In this document: one piece after another, positions 45,350-54,023 of the stretch
How the letters are laid out: each line of letters begins with the position of its first letter
How positions within the stretch are numbered: position 1 is the stretch's first letter
From: an uncultured Nostoc sp.
GTDB taxonomy: Bacteria > Cyanobacteriota > Cyanobacteriia > Cyanobacteriales > Nostocaceae
Reading direction: 5' to 3'
DNA length: 64,000 nucleotides
Assembly (NCBI RefSeq): GCF_937863485.1
Contig: NZ_CALMFY010000216.1
Span: 19,219 to 83,218 of the forward strand
Notes under the pieces: generated by a model
What the model saw: only the letters and a program-made list of their open reading frames with translations
What the model was told of the DNA's origin: nothing
Database searches by the model: none
Made by a program: the position numbers and the translations under genes

Positions 45350-46867
45350 TCAAATATCTAATAACCCATATCGCTTTTGTAAATCAAGTAACTTCATTCT
45401 TGCTTCACCAGCATTATCAGCCAAATCAGCAAACTCTACAAACCGACGTAATTCCTTTTTCAACAGATTGCGCTCAACTTCTATAGTTTCTCTATCTAAA
45501 TCTGGTGGTAAAACAATCATGTCAAATATTGTCGCGCGTTCCTTAGCAGGATGAGGACGCAAAACTCGCCCCCGTCGCTGAATAAACTGGCGAGGATTAC
45601 CAGAACTTGATAAAATCACCGCAGTTTGAATTGCTGGAATATCAACACCTTCATCTAAACAACGAATTGCGACTAAACCCTGCAACTCTCCACTTTCAAA
45701 TTGATGGCGCAATGTTTCCCTTTCTTGTAAAGTTGTTTGAGCCGTATAAGTGGTTACCTTGTACCCTAAATCCACTCCCAAAATTTTAGCAACAGCTTTA
45801 ACTTGGCGTAGAGATGAACGTTGTCCCGCATCTTGTGAACCATCACTGCAATAAAAAAGAGTGTGAGTAGTTTCGCGGCGAGTTGCCATTAATTCATGCA
45901 AGGCGGTTAATTTATTTTCCGCTGCACCAATTAATCTTGCTCTTTGCATCAACAACGGCTTTAAATCTTCATTATCTTCAAATCCTGATTCGCCATTTTC
46001 TCGATCCCGATACAGTAGCGATCGCCCAATTCTTTTAGTTAACTTTAAATAGGCAATGCTTTCTGCTTCAGTTAACTCTACCAACACCGGATAATACAAA
46101 TAATGCACTAAAGCACCTTGAGCGATCGCATCCCTCAAAGTAAACTCTGGCTGGAGAACTGGGCCAAAATAATCAAATATAGATTGCGTACCAAAATCAT
46201 CAAAATACCTCTCCGGTGTGGCAGATAAAGCCAGTCTCAACCCAACACTGCGCGGTAAACTTTCTTCTAACTTGGGTGCGCCTAAATTATGCGCCTCATC
46301 CCCAATAATTAAAGTTTTAGCGGGAAAATATTTGAGTTGAGACTGAAATCCATCTCCAATTAATGTGGAGTTCGTAGTAATCACCGTCACAAACCGTTGA
46401 GAACCAGAACGCAGATTATAAATTTGCGTGGAAAGTTGACTTTGCCAAGTGCGTAAGTTCTCAAAGGCTAAAATGGGCTGCAAATTAAATTTTTCACATT
46501 CTCGCGCCCATTGGGTGACGAGATGGCGGTAGGGACATACCACCAACAAAACTTGTAAATTAATCTGCTGATATAATTCACAAGCGATCGCTAGTGCAGT
46601 AATCGTTTTACCACTACCAGTAGCCATTTTCAGCGTCCCTCTGCCATTGTTGGTAAACCAGCTAGCGATCGCTTGTCGCTGATATTGCCGCAATTGCAGA
46701 GATGGATGCATTTTTGGGCATCCTGGTAATGGTTGCGAAGTGTGATAACTGCCCTTACTTTCCCTTGCAAGTGGTAATTTTAATCGAAATGCGCCACGGG
46801 GAGTATCCCCGTGGTCACTTTCCGTGAAAGTGGGCAGTTGCTGCACTGGATTTTGCGTCAGGTACAT
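45350..46867 (-). CDS. DEAD/DEAH helicase, DNA phosphorothioation system restriction protein
   Basis: A 505-residue superfamily 2 helicase like the family linked to dnd genes and named a phosphorothioation-system restriction enzyme. Motifs are LRQYQRQAI (Q-like), MATGSGKT (I), VCPYRHLVTQW (Ia), GDEAHN (II), ALSATPERY (III), VAIRCLDEGVDIP (V) and QRRGRVLRP (VI). It lacks any nuclease domain, so it would need a partner. The first 52 residues are poorly conserved in appearance; a second in-frame ATG stands at 46711. It is the outermost gene of the island and is next to lexA. Confidence 0.85.
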   Translation of the reverse strand: MYLTQNPVQQLPTFTESDHGDTPRGAFRLKLPLARESKGSYHTSQPLPGCPKMHPSLQLRQYQRQAIASWFTNNGRGTLKMATGSGKTITALAIACELYQQINLQVLLVVCPYRHLVTQWARECEKFNLQPILAFENLRTWQSQLSTQIYNLRSGSQRFVTVITTNSTLIGDGFQSQLKYFPAKTLIIGDEAHNLGAPKLEESLPRSVGLRLALSATPERYFDDFGTQSIFDYFGPVLQPEFTLRDAIAQGALVHYLYYPVLVELTEAESIAYLKLTKRIGRSLLYRDRENGESGFEDNEDLKPLLMQRARLIGAAENKLTALHELMATRRETTHTLFYCSDGSQDAGQRSSLRQVKAVAKILGVDLGYKVTTYTAQTTLQERETLRHQFESGELQGLVAIRCLDEGVDIPAIQTAVILSSSGNPRQFIQRRGRVLRPHPAKERATIFDMIVLPPDLDRETIEVERNLLKKELRRFVEFADLADNAGEARMKLLDLQKRYGLLDI

Positions 46868-46933
46868 ATGTTAAGCACAAACGTGGTGATGAACCTAAGT
46901 AATAAGTTAGGAGTTAGATCACTTTCTTATTAC

Positions 46934-47539
46934 TCAGTTGTAACCGCGCCAAACACCAATGAGAGAACCTTGCACCTGCACTTGTATAGCGCTGACTTCA
47001 ATGGGATTGTACTTAGGATTTGCTGGTTTGAGGGTAACGTGATCGCCTTGGCGATAAAAACGTTTTAAAGTGGTACCGAATCCATCAACTCTGGCGGCGA
47101 CGATGGTGCCATTTTTCAAATGATTTGGTTCTGCTACTGGACGCAAAAATACCACATCGCCATCAGCAATTAAATCTTCAATCATGCTATCGCCAGCTAC
47201 CCGCAAAGCGTAGGTTTGGGGAGGTAATGAGAAATTAGAAAAGTCTAAATGATCTACAGCATCAGTAAATGGTTCTATTAAACCACCAGCAGCGATCGTC
47301 CCCAAAATTGGTACACCTTGCTTTACAGGACGCAAAATCCGAATCGTTCGCGCTTGGCCTTCAGTCCATTCTATATATCCTTTAGTACGTAAATGTTCCA
47401 AGCGACTTTGAATTGGTGCTGGTGACTTCAAGTTCATCCCTTGCATCATTTGCCGAATTGAAGGCGAATGCTGGTGCGATCGGATGTATTCTGCCAACCA
47501 TTCATAAAGTTCTTGTTGAGCTTCCGTTAGACGTTCCAT
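46934..47539 (-). CDS. lexA: LexA repressor (S24 peptidase)
   Basis: A 201-residue transcription repressor. The N-terminal winged helix is MERLTEAQQELYEWLAEYIR, SPSIRQMMQGMNLKSPAPIQ, LRTKGYIEW. The C-terminal peptidase has the cleavage site in TIAAGG (Ala-Gly), the catalytic Ser in AGDSMIED and the Lys in TTLKRF. So RecA-stimulated self-cleavage is possible, in contrast to some cyanobacterial LexA proteins that lack these residues. A LexA-box match lies 32 bases before the start, suggesting autoregulation. Confidence 0.95.
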   Translation of the reverse strand: MERLTEAQQELYEWLAEYIRSHQHSPSIRQMMQGMNLKSPAPIQSRLEHLRTKGYIEWTEGQARTIRILRPVKQGVPILGTIAAGGLIEPFTDAVDHLDFSNFSLPPQTYALRVAGDSMIEDLIADGDVVFLRPVAEPNHLKNGTIVAARVDGFGTTLKRFYRQGDHVTLKPANPKYNPIEVSAIQVQVQGSLIGVWRGYN

Positions 47540-47570
47540 AAATTTGCGGGAAGTAATTATAAATCTCTCT

Positions 47571-47584
47571 AGAACATTAGTACT
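47571..47584 (-). promoter_or_regulatory. LexA box upstream of lexA
   Basis: On the minus strand AGTACTAATGTTCT matches the cyanobacterial LexA-box consensus RGTACNNNDGTWCB at every position. It lies 32-45 bases before the lexA start codon. Confidence 0.8.
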
Positions 47585-47738
47585 ACAAAAAACTCCCTAT
47601 AACAAGAGAAAAGTAAAAATATGAAAGGCAAAAGAAACAATATTCTCTTTTCTTTTACCTATTTATTTTGGATTTTTTACCAAGATAGTAGTCAGGAGCC
47701 AATCGCACACTAGCTATTCTGACTCCTAACTCCTGTAC

Positions 47739-47803
47739 AGACGCGATTAATGAGCCAGCGCGTTGCGGGGGTTCCCCCCGTTGTAGCGACTGGCGTCGCG
47801 TCT
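47739..47803. repeat. GC-rich hairpin repeat between lexA and argF
   Basis: AGACGCGA (47739-47746) pairs with TCGCGTCT (47796-47803), with an inner CGGGGG..CCCCCG stem, and TTTTTT follows. It is related to the palindrome at 7258-7277. It reads as a terminator on the plus strand, although no plus-strand gene ends here. Confidence 0.6.
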
Positions 47804-47807
47804 TTTT

Positions 47808-48728
47808 TCATTCTGCCCCTAAGATACTCGCAAGTAAAGCTTTTTGGGCGTGGAGGCGATTTTCTGCCTGTTCCCAAACTCGTGATTGGGAACCTTCAAT
47901 AACAGATCCGGTAATTTCTTCACCACGATGGGCTGGTAAGCAGTGTAAAACAATTGCTTCTGGATCAGCAAGGCTTAATAGCTGCTCCGAAATTTGGTAA
48001 GGCTGGAAAATTGGCAGACGATCACCTGCTTCTGCTTCTTGGCCCATACTCGCCCAAACATCAGTATAAAGTACAGCAGCTCCCTTAGCGGCTAATTCTG
48101 GATCATGAGTGAGGAGGACTTCAGTTTTGTGATTAGCGATCGCTCTTGCTTGTTCTACAATCCTAGAATCTGGCTCATATCCGTTAGGAGTAGCAATTTT
48201 AACATTCATCCCCACCAAAGCACAGCCCAACATCAGAGAATTAGCCACATTATTTCCATCACCCACGTAGGTTAAAGTTAACCCGGCAAGGGTGCCGAAG
48301 CCTTCTTGAATCGTCAATAAATCCGCTAATACTTGACAAGGATGTTCTGCATCGGTAAGCGCATTAATTACCGGAATCTTTGCATAGTGAGCAAAAGTTT
48401 CCAATTCCTGCTGTGCAAAAGTGCGAATTGCCAAAATATCCAAATATCGATCTAACACCCGCGCCGTATCCTGCAAAGGTTCCCCACGACTAACTTGAGT
48501 GACATTGGGGTTAAGATCGATTACCTGTCCACCCAGTTGGTACATCGCCACAGTAAAACTTACCCGCGTGCGAGTTGAGGCTTTGGAGAACAACAACCCC
48601 AAAACTTTATTACACTGCAACTTCAGCTGTTGTGATTTAAGTTGAGTTGCCAATTGCAGAAGTTCTTGAAGTTCTGTAGGACTGATGTCCGCCAGACTTA
48701 ATAAATCTCGTCCGATCAAAGCTGCCAT
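47808..48728 (-). CDS. argF: ornithine carbamoyltransferase
   Basis: A 306-residue cytoplasmic enzyme of arginine synthesis (ornithine + carbamoyl phosphate to citrulline). The carbamoyl-phosphate motif is SKASTRTRVSF; further motifs are DAEHPCQVLADLLTI, YVGDGNNVANSLM, DVWASMGQE and VLHCLPAHRG. I use ATG 48728 (MAALIGRDLLSLADIS), the usual beginning of the family, with GGAAG just before it. The frame is open to 48893, and an in-frame ATG at 48854 (MAKANSN) would give an unusual 42-residue extension. Confidence 0.94.
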   Translation of the reverse strand: MAALIGRDLLSLADISPTELQELLQLATQLKSQQLKLQCNKVLGLLFSKASTRTRVSFTVAMYQLGGQVIDLNPNVTQVSRGEPLQDTARVLDRYLDILAIRTFAQQELETFAHYAKIPVINALTDAEHPCQVLADLLTIQEGFGTLAGLTLTYVGDGNNVANSLMLGCALVGMNVKIATPNGYEPDSRIVEQARAIANHKTEVLLTHDPELAAKGAAVLYTDVWASMGQEAEAGDRLPIFQPYQISEQLLSLADPEAIVLHCLPAHRGEEITGSVIEGSQSRVWEQAENRLHAQKALLASILGAE

Positions 48729-49116
48729 GCTTCCGATGTGTAAAGAACAATTATATATTTCTGTTGCTTTACCAGCCGGCTCAAAAAAATACAGTTTTAA
48801 AACTGTACCAGATATTTTTGCGTCCAGCCCAGAATTTGAGTTAGCTTTTGCCATGAATATTAATTTACCAACTTTATTAGTGATCAAAATCACTGATTTT
48901 TTTCTGTTTGATCACAATTGCTACGCAGCTTAAACCATCTTGGGGGCACAAAAGCAGCGATATTGCCAAAATCTCTGGTCTTTTAGCCTAATTTAGGAAG
49001 ATGGAGATATTTTTTAGGAATTACAGCTAGACAAATAAGTTGATTATGGTACAATAATAAATTGTGGTTGCTATTTGAGAGCAATGCTTACGGTGGGCTA
49101 CGCCTACTCAAAACCC
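48729..49116. other. spacer between argF and tRNA-Thr with a dispersed repeat
   Basis: This contains the argF promoter (minus strand) and the tRNA promoter, neither of which I can place with confidence. A palindromic repeat of the GCGATG..CTACG family lies at 49081-49107 just before the tRNA. Nothing else is recognised. Confidence 0.45.
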
Positions 49117-49188
49117 GCCAGCATAGCACAGTGGTAGTGCATCCGACTTGTAATCGGAAGGTCGCGAGTTCAAATCCCGCTGCTGGCC
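49117..49188 (+). tRNA. tRNA-Thr (anticodon TGT)
   Basis: The cloverleaf can be folded: acceptor GCCAGCA / TGCTGGC, D stem GCAC / GTGC with AGTGGTA loop, anticodon stem TCCGA / TCGGA with loop CTTGTAA (anticodon TGT), and T arm GCGAG-TTCAAAT-CCCGC. The T stem has one A-C mismatch. CCA is not encoded. The length is about 72 nt. Confidence 0.9.
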
Positions 49189-49218
49189 TTTATTGATTTT
49201 GGCAGGTTTTAATATAAA

Positions 49219-49680
49219 ATGACAGTGCCTCAACCAACAGCTTTTACAGACTCAAGTCTTTATGACCAAGATTTTTATCTATGGATAGAGATAACTGCTA
49301 AAAAGTTAAAAGAAGGGAGATTAGCTGAAGTCGATTTAGCAAATCTCATTGAAGAAATTGAGAGCATGGGAAGAAGCGAAAAGCAAGCACTAGATAGTAA
49401 TTTGATTGTAGTCTTAATGCACTTGCTCAAGTATAAGTTTCAGTCTAATAAACGCTTTAATAGCTGGAAAGCAAGAATTAGAGAACATCGCCGCAGACTA
49501 ACAAGAGCTTTTAAAGACAGCCCTAGTTTAAAGCCGTATTTTCAGGAAGTTTTCTTGGAGTGTTATCTAGATGCCAGAAAACAAGCCAGTGATGAAACTG
49601 GTTTGTCCCTTGATACTTTTCCTGTGGAGTCTCCGTTTAGTGCAGATGAATGCTTAAATGAGGAGTTTTTACCCGATTAA
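49219..49680 (+). CDS. DUF29 family protein
   Basis: A 153-residue helical protein of the DUF29 family, which is expanded in cyanobacteria. Family stretches are LYDQDFYLWIEITAKKLKEG, VDLANLIEEIESMGRSEK and HLLKYKFQSNKR with SWKARIREHRR. The function is unknown. It follows the tRNA gene by 30 bases and could be transcribed from the same promoter, but it is otherwise isolated. Confidence 0.9.
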   Translation: MTVPQPTAFTDSSLYDQDFYLWIEITAKKLKEGRLAEVDLANLIEEIESMGRSEKQALDSNLIVVLMHLLKYKFQSNKRFNSWKARIREHRRRLTRAFKDSPSLKPYFQEVFLECYLDARKQASDETGLSLDTFPVESPFSADECLNEEFLPD

Positions 49681-49730
49681 TTCAAGTTGCTATTTTCTAT
49701 TAAGTAGGCAGGCATAATTAAATGTAATAT

Positions 49731-49810
49731 GTCATTGCGTTCAGGTAGCGTCTGGTAGAAAGGAACGAAGCAATCTCAGTCATTGCGATTGCTTCGTTCC
49801 TCGCAATGAC
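49731..49810. repeat. 80-bp inverted repeat with GTCATTGCG ends
   Basis: GTCATTGCG (49731) and CGCAATGAC (49802-49810) bound an element in which AGGAACGAAGCAATC is repeated in inverted form as GATTGCTTCGTTCCT. This motif is a widely dispersed bacterial palindromic repeat. The following 49929-49955 has tandem AATTACG units. No gene lies between 49681 and 49972. Confidence 0.75.
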
Positions 49811-49972
49811 AGTCCATATTATATTTATTTACACCCATCCACTTAATGTCTAAATCCTAAAATTTATATTTTAGTCTCTAACTGAACTCTATTGTTTCAT
49901 ATTCAGGACTTCTACAAATCTGTAATTCTTAATTACGAATTACGAATTACGAATTAGTATAAGTCCTGTCGT

Positions 49973-50596
49973 TCATGAATTCGCAAGTTGCCGGTAGCGT
50001 TCCCGAACTTCTTGAATCGAAAACAAAGTTTCAAACTTCAATCCAGCTAACTGGTACAATTCACTTCCTCCTTGCTCACGGTCTACCAGTGAAATTACTT
50101 GATTGACGGTATAACCTGCTTCCTTAAGACGCTCAACCGCTTTCAGAGCAGATTGCCCAGTTGTAACGACATCTTCCAAAACTACTACTTTTGCACCTTC
50201 TGGTAAACTGGGGCCTTCTATATAAGCTCTCGTCCCATAACCCTTGGCTTGCTTGCGAATAATCAGCGCTGGTATCGGTCGGTTTTCATAAACAGAAACT
50301 AGACTCACTGCTGTCACAATTGGGTCAGCCCCCAATGTTAAACCACCCACAGCCTGTGTATCTACAGGTAACAAAGGAAACAACAACCGTCCAACTGCCA
50401 AAGCGCCTTGAGGATGGAGTGTTACCTGTGTCTTGTTGACGTAATAAGAACTACGCAGCCCAGAAGAGAGGAGAAAATCACCCTCTTGATAAGCAAGTTG
50501 GCAAAATAAATCTAGTAGCTTGTGGCGCAAGGTGGTCAAATCAGCAGTGGTTGCCCAAATATCTGAGTGGGTAAGAGTTTCAGTAGGATACGTCAT
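49973..50596 (-). CDS. pyrE: orotate phosphoribosyltransferase
   Basis: A 207-residue enzyme of pyrimidine synthesis (orotate + PRPP to OMP). The PRPP-binding motif is VVVLEDVVTTGQSALKAVE; other typical pieces are FLLSSGLRSSYYVNKTQVTL, VGGLTLGADPIVTAV and RKQAKGYGTRAYIEGP. It starts at ATG 50596 with a somewhat longer N-terminus than usual. It is monocistronic. Confidence 0.95.
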   Translation of the reverse strand: MTYPTETLTHSDIWATTADLTTLRHKLLDLFCQLAYQEGDFLLSSGLRSSYYVNKTQVTLHPQGALAVGRLLFPLLPVDTQAVGGLTLGADPIVTAVSLVSVYENRPIPALIIRKQAKGYGTRAYIEGPSLPEGAKVVVLEDVVTTGQSALKAVERLKEAGYTVNQVISLVDREQGGSELYQLAGLKFETLFSIQEVRERYRQLANS

Positions 50597-50702
50597 TACA
50601 AAACATTAAAAGTTGTGCTACACCAAAGGTTGAACTCATCAGAGTTCTGAACTTAAGCATAAATTAAGATTCGCCTAAAACAAAAATTGAGGAGTCAGAA
50701 AC

Positions 50703-51137
50703 GTGCGTATAAAATTAAAAACCTTTGGTGGTTTCTTGGTGCTGCTTGCTGCTTGTATTGCTTTTCCCTCTGTTGCATCTGCCCAAACGGCAACACCCAA
50801 TTATGAAACTACCAATGATGTATTTGAAAGAGCTTTTTTTCGTCACGATCGCAATTTCTACGAAAATGGCAGCCTCAAGCGTCAGCTAGACTCATTTCTA
50901 GGATCTGGTTCCAGTTTCGGTGGTTCCTTCCCAGAAAATGAAATTGCCCACGATGCTGAGTTGGTTAACACTTTATATCATGATGTCCTGACTCAGCAAG
51001 TTGGCAACGATCCTTATATTCGTACTCTTGATTTACCAAATCCTTATGACACGTCGCTGATGATGTCTCCTCGTTTCAATAGCAACAAACTCAAAGTGGG
51101 AACTGAATTCCGGTTTGAAACTTTACCACCTCGGTAA
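50703..51137 (+). CDS. exported hypothetical protein
   Basis: A 144-residue protein starting at GTG 50703 with a clear signal peptide (basic MRIKLKTFG, core GFLVLLAACIAF, cleavage after VASA or ASAQ). The mature part (ETTNDVFERAFFRHDRNFYE, DSFLGSGSSFGGSFPENEIA) is acidic without membrane helices or Cys. I do not recognise a named family; it looks like a conserved cyanobacterial periplasmic or lumenal protein. A purine-rich GAGGAG about 11 bases before the GTG supports the start. Confidence 0.7.
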   Translation: MRIKLKTFGGFLVLLAACIAFPSVASAQTATPNYETTNDVFERAFFRHDRNFYENGSLKRQLDSFLGSGSSFGGSFPENEIAHDAELVNTLYHDVLTQQVGNDPYIRTLDLPNPYDTSLMMSPRFNSNKLKVGTEFRFETLPPR

Positions 51138-51382
51138 CAGTGCTGAGTGCTGAGAGGAGAGTTAAAAATTAAAAGTAAGGTTAGCCTAAAGTTTTAAGGA
51201 TGGCAAAAAGTGAGGAGTTAATTAAGACTCATAACTCATAACTCATGACTCAGCACTCATTAAATCCTGACTGGAGAAGTTAAACCAGGATATCAATGTT
51301 CAAGATAATGTAGTATTATTGATCTCCCAATCATCATTGAGTATCTGGTAATACAACATATTACTGCTTTTTATTGATTCAG

Positions 51383-51455
51383 TGCGCCCTGCTGGAATCG
51401 AACCAGCCTGAAGGCGAATTATGAGTTCGCTGCCTCCCCAATCGGCCAAAGGCGC
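51383..51455 (-). tRNA. tRNA-Met (anticodon CAT)
   Basis: On the minus strand: acceptor GCGCCTT / AGGGCGC with discriminator A, D arm GCC..GGC with GG in the loop, anticodon stem GCGAA / TTCGC with loop CTCATAA, and T arm GCTGG-TTCGATT-CCAGC. It is 73 nt long without encoded CCA. The paired first position argues against an initiator tRNA; an Ile tRNA with lysidine cannot be excluded. Confidence 0.88.
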
Positions 51456-51750
51456 GTGTTTCCTTGGGTTTCGGCTTCCTGTGAGTCAATTACTTCAACT
51501 CTTAGGTCAACCTGATTTGCTAATTTTAGAGTGAGGAAAATTCCTCATACATTGAGTTTAGCCAATTGCGTAATTATAGCACAGATTTACCACCTGTGAA
51601 TACTCAACAATAGTTTACCAGATTTTTATACTACATAATTAGATCATGAAATAGTGCAAACTAATATTGATTAAGTTCCTTTAAGGATTGAGGTCAAAAG
51701 CTTCACTATCCTTAAATAGACCAGCATTCTTTTGTGATAGCTTGTCAGCG

Positions 51751-52452
51751 ATGAAGATAAATTCTACTGTACTTCTTACTTTGATTTTGTTAATCCTGAT
51801 GATGGGAGCAGGTTCTGTGAGCGCGTTTTTGGGGTTTGAACTGGGGAGTTCAGCACTTAAAGGCGTTACCACACCAGATGGGCGTCCCACAACCAAATTT
51901 GCCAGCAATAAGACAAATAGCTCCCAACAGGGAGGGCTAGTGCTATTAAAAGAGGAAGAGATCCTGAAAATTGTCAAGGCGCGAATTGACGGTAAGACCA
52001 AGGCTGCTAAATCGGAAAAGCTAGAGGAAGATGATGAAGAAACCAATAGCAGCAAGCAGAAGCCAGAGGAAAAACCCCCACAAGTGGTTGAAGAAAAACC
52101 CCAGCCAGGTTTTCCAGTTACTGCCCAAAGTGAAGGTGTAACTATGGCTGTACAATCTGTCCGCTACTCTGGTGGTGATTTGCTACTGAAAGTGAAAATG
52201 CAGAATAAAGGTAAGGATTCTGTGCGCTTCCTGTATAGTTTTTTAGATGTTACCGATGATAAAGGACGAACCCTGAGTGCTAGTACAGAGGGTTTACCAA
52301 CAGAATTGCCTGCAAATGGACCAACATTTTCCGGTACAGTGAGCATTCCTACAGCTTTACTTGATGATGTCAAGAAGATATCACTCGCTCTGACTGATTA
52401 TCCCGCTCAAAAATTGAAGCTAGAAGCATCGAATATTCCTGTAGAAAGGTAG
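51751..52452 (+). CDS. exported hypothetical protein with charged linker
   Basis: A 233-residue protein. An N-terminal signal or anchor helix (STVLLTLILLILMMGAG) is followed by about 50 residues of mixed sequence, a highly charged Glu/Lys-rich low-complexity linker (EKLEEDDEETNSSKQKPEEK, QVVEEKPQPG) and a C-terminal beta-rich domain (VTMAVQSVRYSGGDLLLKVK, FLYSFLDVTDDKGRTLSAST, FSGTVSIPTALL) that looks like an immunoglobulin-like fold. I place the start at ATG 51751; the frame is open upstream to 51688. The function is unknown; a periplasmic binding or adhesion role is possible. Confidence 0.7.
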   Translation: MKINSTVLLTLILLILMMGAGSVSAFLGFELGSSALKGVTTPDGRPTTKFASNKTNSSQQGGLVLLKEEEILKIVKARIDGKTKAAKSEKLEEDDEETNSSKQKPEEKPPQVVEEKPQPGFPVTAQSEGVTMAVQSVRYSGGDLLLKVKMQNKGKDSVRFLYSFLDVTDDKGRTLSASTEGLPTELPANGPTFSGTVSIPTALLDDVKKISLALTDYPAQKLKLEASNIPVER

Positions 52453-52466
52453 GAGAGACAATTTTA

Positions 52467-52587
52467 AATTTTAGATTTTAGATTTTAGATTTTAGATTTT
52501 AGATTGGGCACATGGTACTAGACAATTTGCCTAATCCCTAATCCCCAAAACCTAATTCAAAATCCAAAATCCAAAATCCAAAATCCC
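52467..52587. repeat. heptamer tandem repeats in opposed orientation
   Basis: Tandem ATTTTAG units at about 52467-52505 and AATCCAA/AAATCCA units at about 52556-52587 are near-complementary, so the transcript could fold. It lies just before the CorC-like gene. Confidence 0.7.
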
Positions 52588-52590
52588 AGA

Positions 52591-53985
52591 ATGGAGGGCG
52601 TGAGTTTTACACGAGCTTTGGCAGTGAGTGGTTTTCCTAATTTAATTTGGACAGACGTGGCGCTGCGGTTGTTGTCAGTGCTACTACTGATTGCCATAAA
52701 TGCCTTTTTTGTGACGGCGGAATTTTCGATGGTGAGTGTGCGGCGATCGCGTATTCACCAGCTAGTTAAGGCTGGGGATATTCCAGCGATCGCTGTCGAG
52801 ATGCTACAACGTAGTATTGACCGACTGCTATCTACCACCCAGTTAGGTATTACCCTTTCTAGTTTGGCACTGGGATGGATTGGAGAAAGTACGATTGTCG
52901 TGCTAGTGAATGCATGGTTAAAATCCTGGCCTTTACCCAGTGTGATGACTACCTTTCTGGCTCATTCCCTATCAATTCCCATCGCCTTTTTCTTAATTGC
53001 CTATTTGCAAATTGTGATCGGAGAACTATGTCCCAAATCCTTAGCCATGCTGTACTCAGAACAGCTAGCTAGGTTTTTGGGGCCTTCGGTAAAAGCGATC
53101 GTGCGTTTTTTTGGCCCCTTCATCTGGATTCTCAACCAATCAACTCGTTGCTTATTGCGTATTTTTGGTATCCAATACACAGGTCAAGGCTGGAGACCGC
53201 CTGTGACTCCCGAAGAATTGCAACTGATTATCTCTACAGAATGGGGGTCTACTGGTTTACAGCTTGCAGAGCGAGAACTGCTCAATAATGTCTTTGAGTT
53301 TGGGAATGTCATGGCCCAAGATGTGATGATCCCCCGCACCAGTATTGTCACCCTGCCAAAAGATGCTACCTTCCAGACATTACTCGAGGAAATGGCTTCC
53401 ACTAGTTACTCTCGCTATCCCGTAATTGGTGAATCTTTGGACGATGTTCGTGGCATTGTTTATTTTAAAGATTTGGCACAACCTTTGGCTGTAGGAAAGC
53501 TAACTTTAGACACACAGATCCAACCTTGGATGCGTCCCGTCCGGTTTGTTCCGGAACACACATCCTTGAGTGAACTTTTGCCACTGATGCAGCAAGAGAA
53601 ACCAGCTATGGTCATGGTAGTCAATGAATTTGGCTCTACTGTGGGATTAGTGACAATCAAAGATGTCATTGCCGAAATCATTGGCGACGCAGGCGTTCCT
53701 GAAAGCAGCGACGACTTACTGATTCAGATGTTAGATGAGCAGAAATTTTTGGTGCAGGCACAAATTAACCTCGAAGACCTCAACGAGGTTTTGCATCTCA
53801 ATTTGCCCTTGACAAGAGAATACCAAACACTAGGGGGCTTTTTGCTGTATCAGTTACAAAAAATTCCTGCCAAAGGCGAAACCTTCTGTTATGAAAATCT
53901 CGAATTCACCGTGGTGTCAATTGTTGGTCCACGCCTCCATCAAATTCAACTGCAACGCTTAGAAGAGTTAGGAGTTGAGAGTTAA
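52591..53985 (+). CDS. CNNM/CorC-type membrane protein (DUF21, CBS pair, CorC_HlyC)
   Basis: A 464-residue hemolysin-family protein. The N-terminal 200 residues form the DUF21 membrane domain (RLLSVLLLIAINAFFVTAEF, TTQLGITLSSLALGWIGE). After that comes a CBS pair (about 215-345; AQDVMIPRTSIVTLPKDATF, VVNEFGSTVGLVTIKDV) and the CorC_HlyC domain (about 375-455). Bacterial members such as CorB/MpfA export magnesium; the hemolysin name is historical. The start ATG 52591 gives a full-length protein. Complete and apparently functional. Confidence 0.92.
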   Translation: MEGVSFTRALAVSGFPNLIWTDVALRLLSVLLLIAINAFFVTAEFSMVSVRRSRIHQLVKAGDIPAIAVEMLQRSIDRLLSTTQLGITLSSLALGWIGESTIVVLVNAWLKSWPLPSVMTTFLAHSLSIPIAFFLIAYLQIVIGELCPKSLAMLYSEQLARFLGPSVKAIVRFFGPFIWILNQSTRCLLRIFGIQYTGQGWRPPVTPEELQLIISTEWGSTGLQLAERELLNNVFEFGNVMAQDVMIPRTSIVTLPKDATFQTLLEEMASTSYSRYPVIGESLDDVRGIVYFKDLAQPLAVGKLTLDTQIQPWMRPVRFVPEHTSLSELLPLMQQEKPAMVMVVNEFGSTVGLVTIKDVIAEIIGDAGVPESSDDLLIQMLDEQKFLVQAQINLEDLNEVLHLNLPLTREYQTLGGFLLYQLQKIPAKGETFCYENLEFTVVSIVGPRLHQIQLQRLEELGVES

Positions 53986-54023
53986 GAGTTAGGAATTAAA
54001 ACTCCTCACTCCTCACTCCCCAC

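Noticed and set aside
52467..52587. CRISPR-like array
   Set aside because: The units are 7-base tandem repeats without spacers; no cas gene is in the window.
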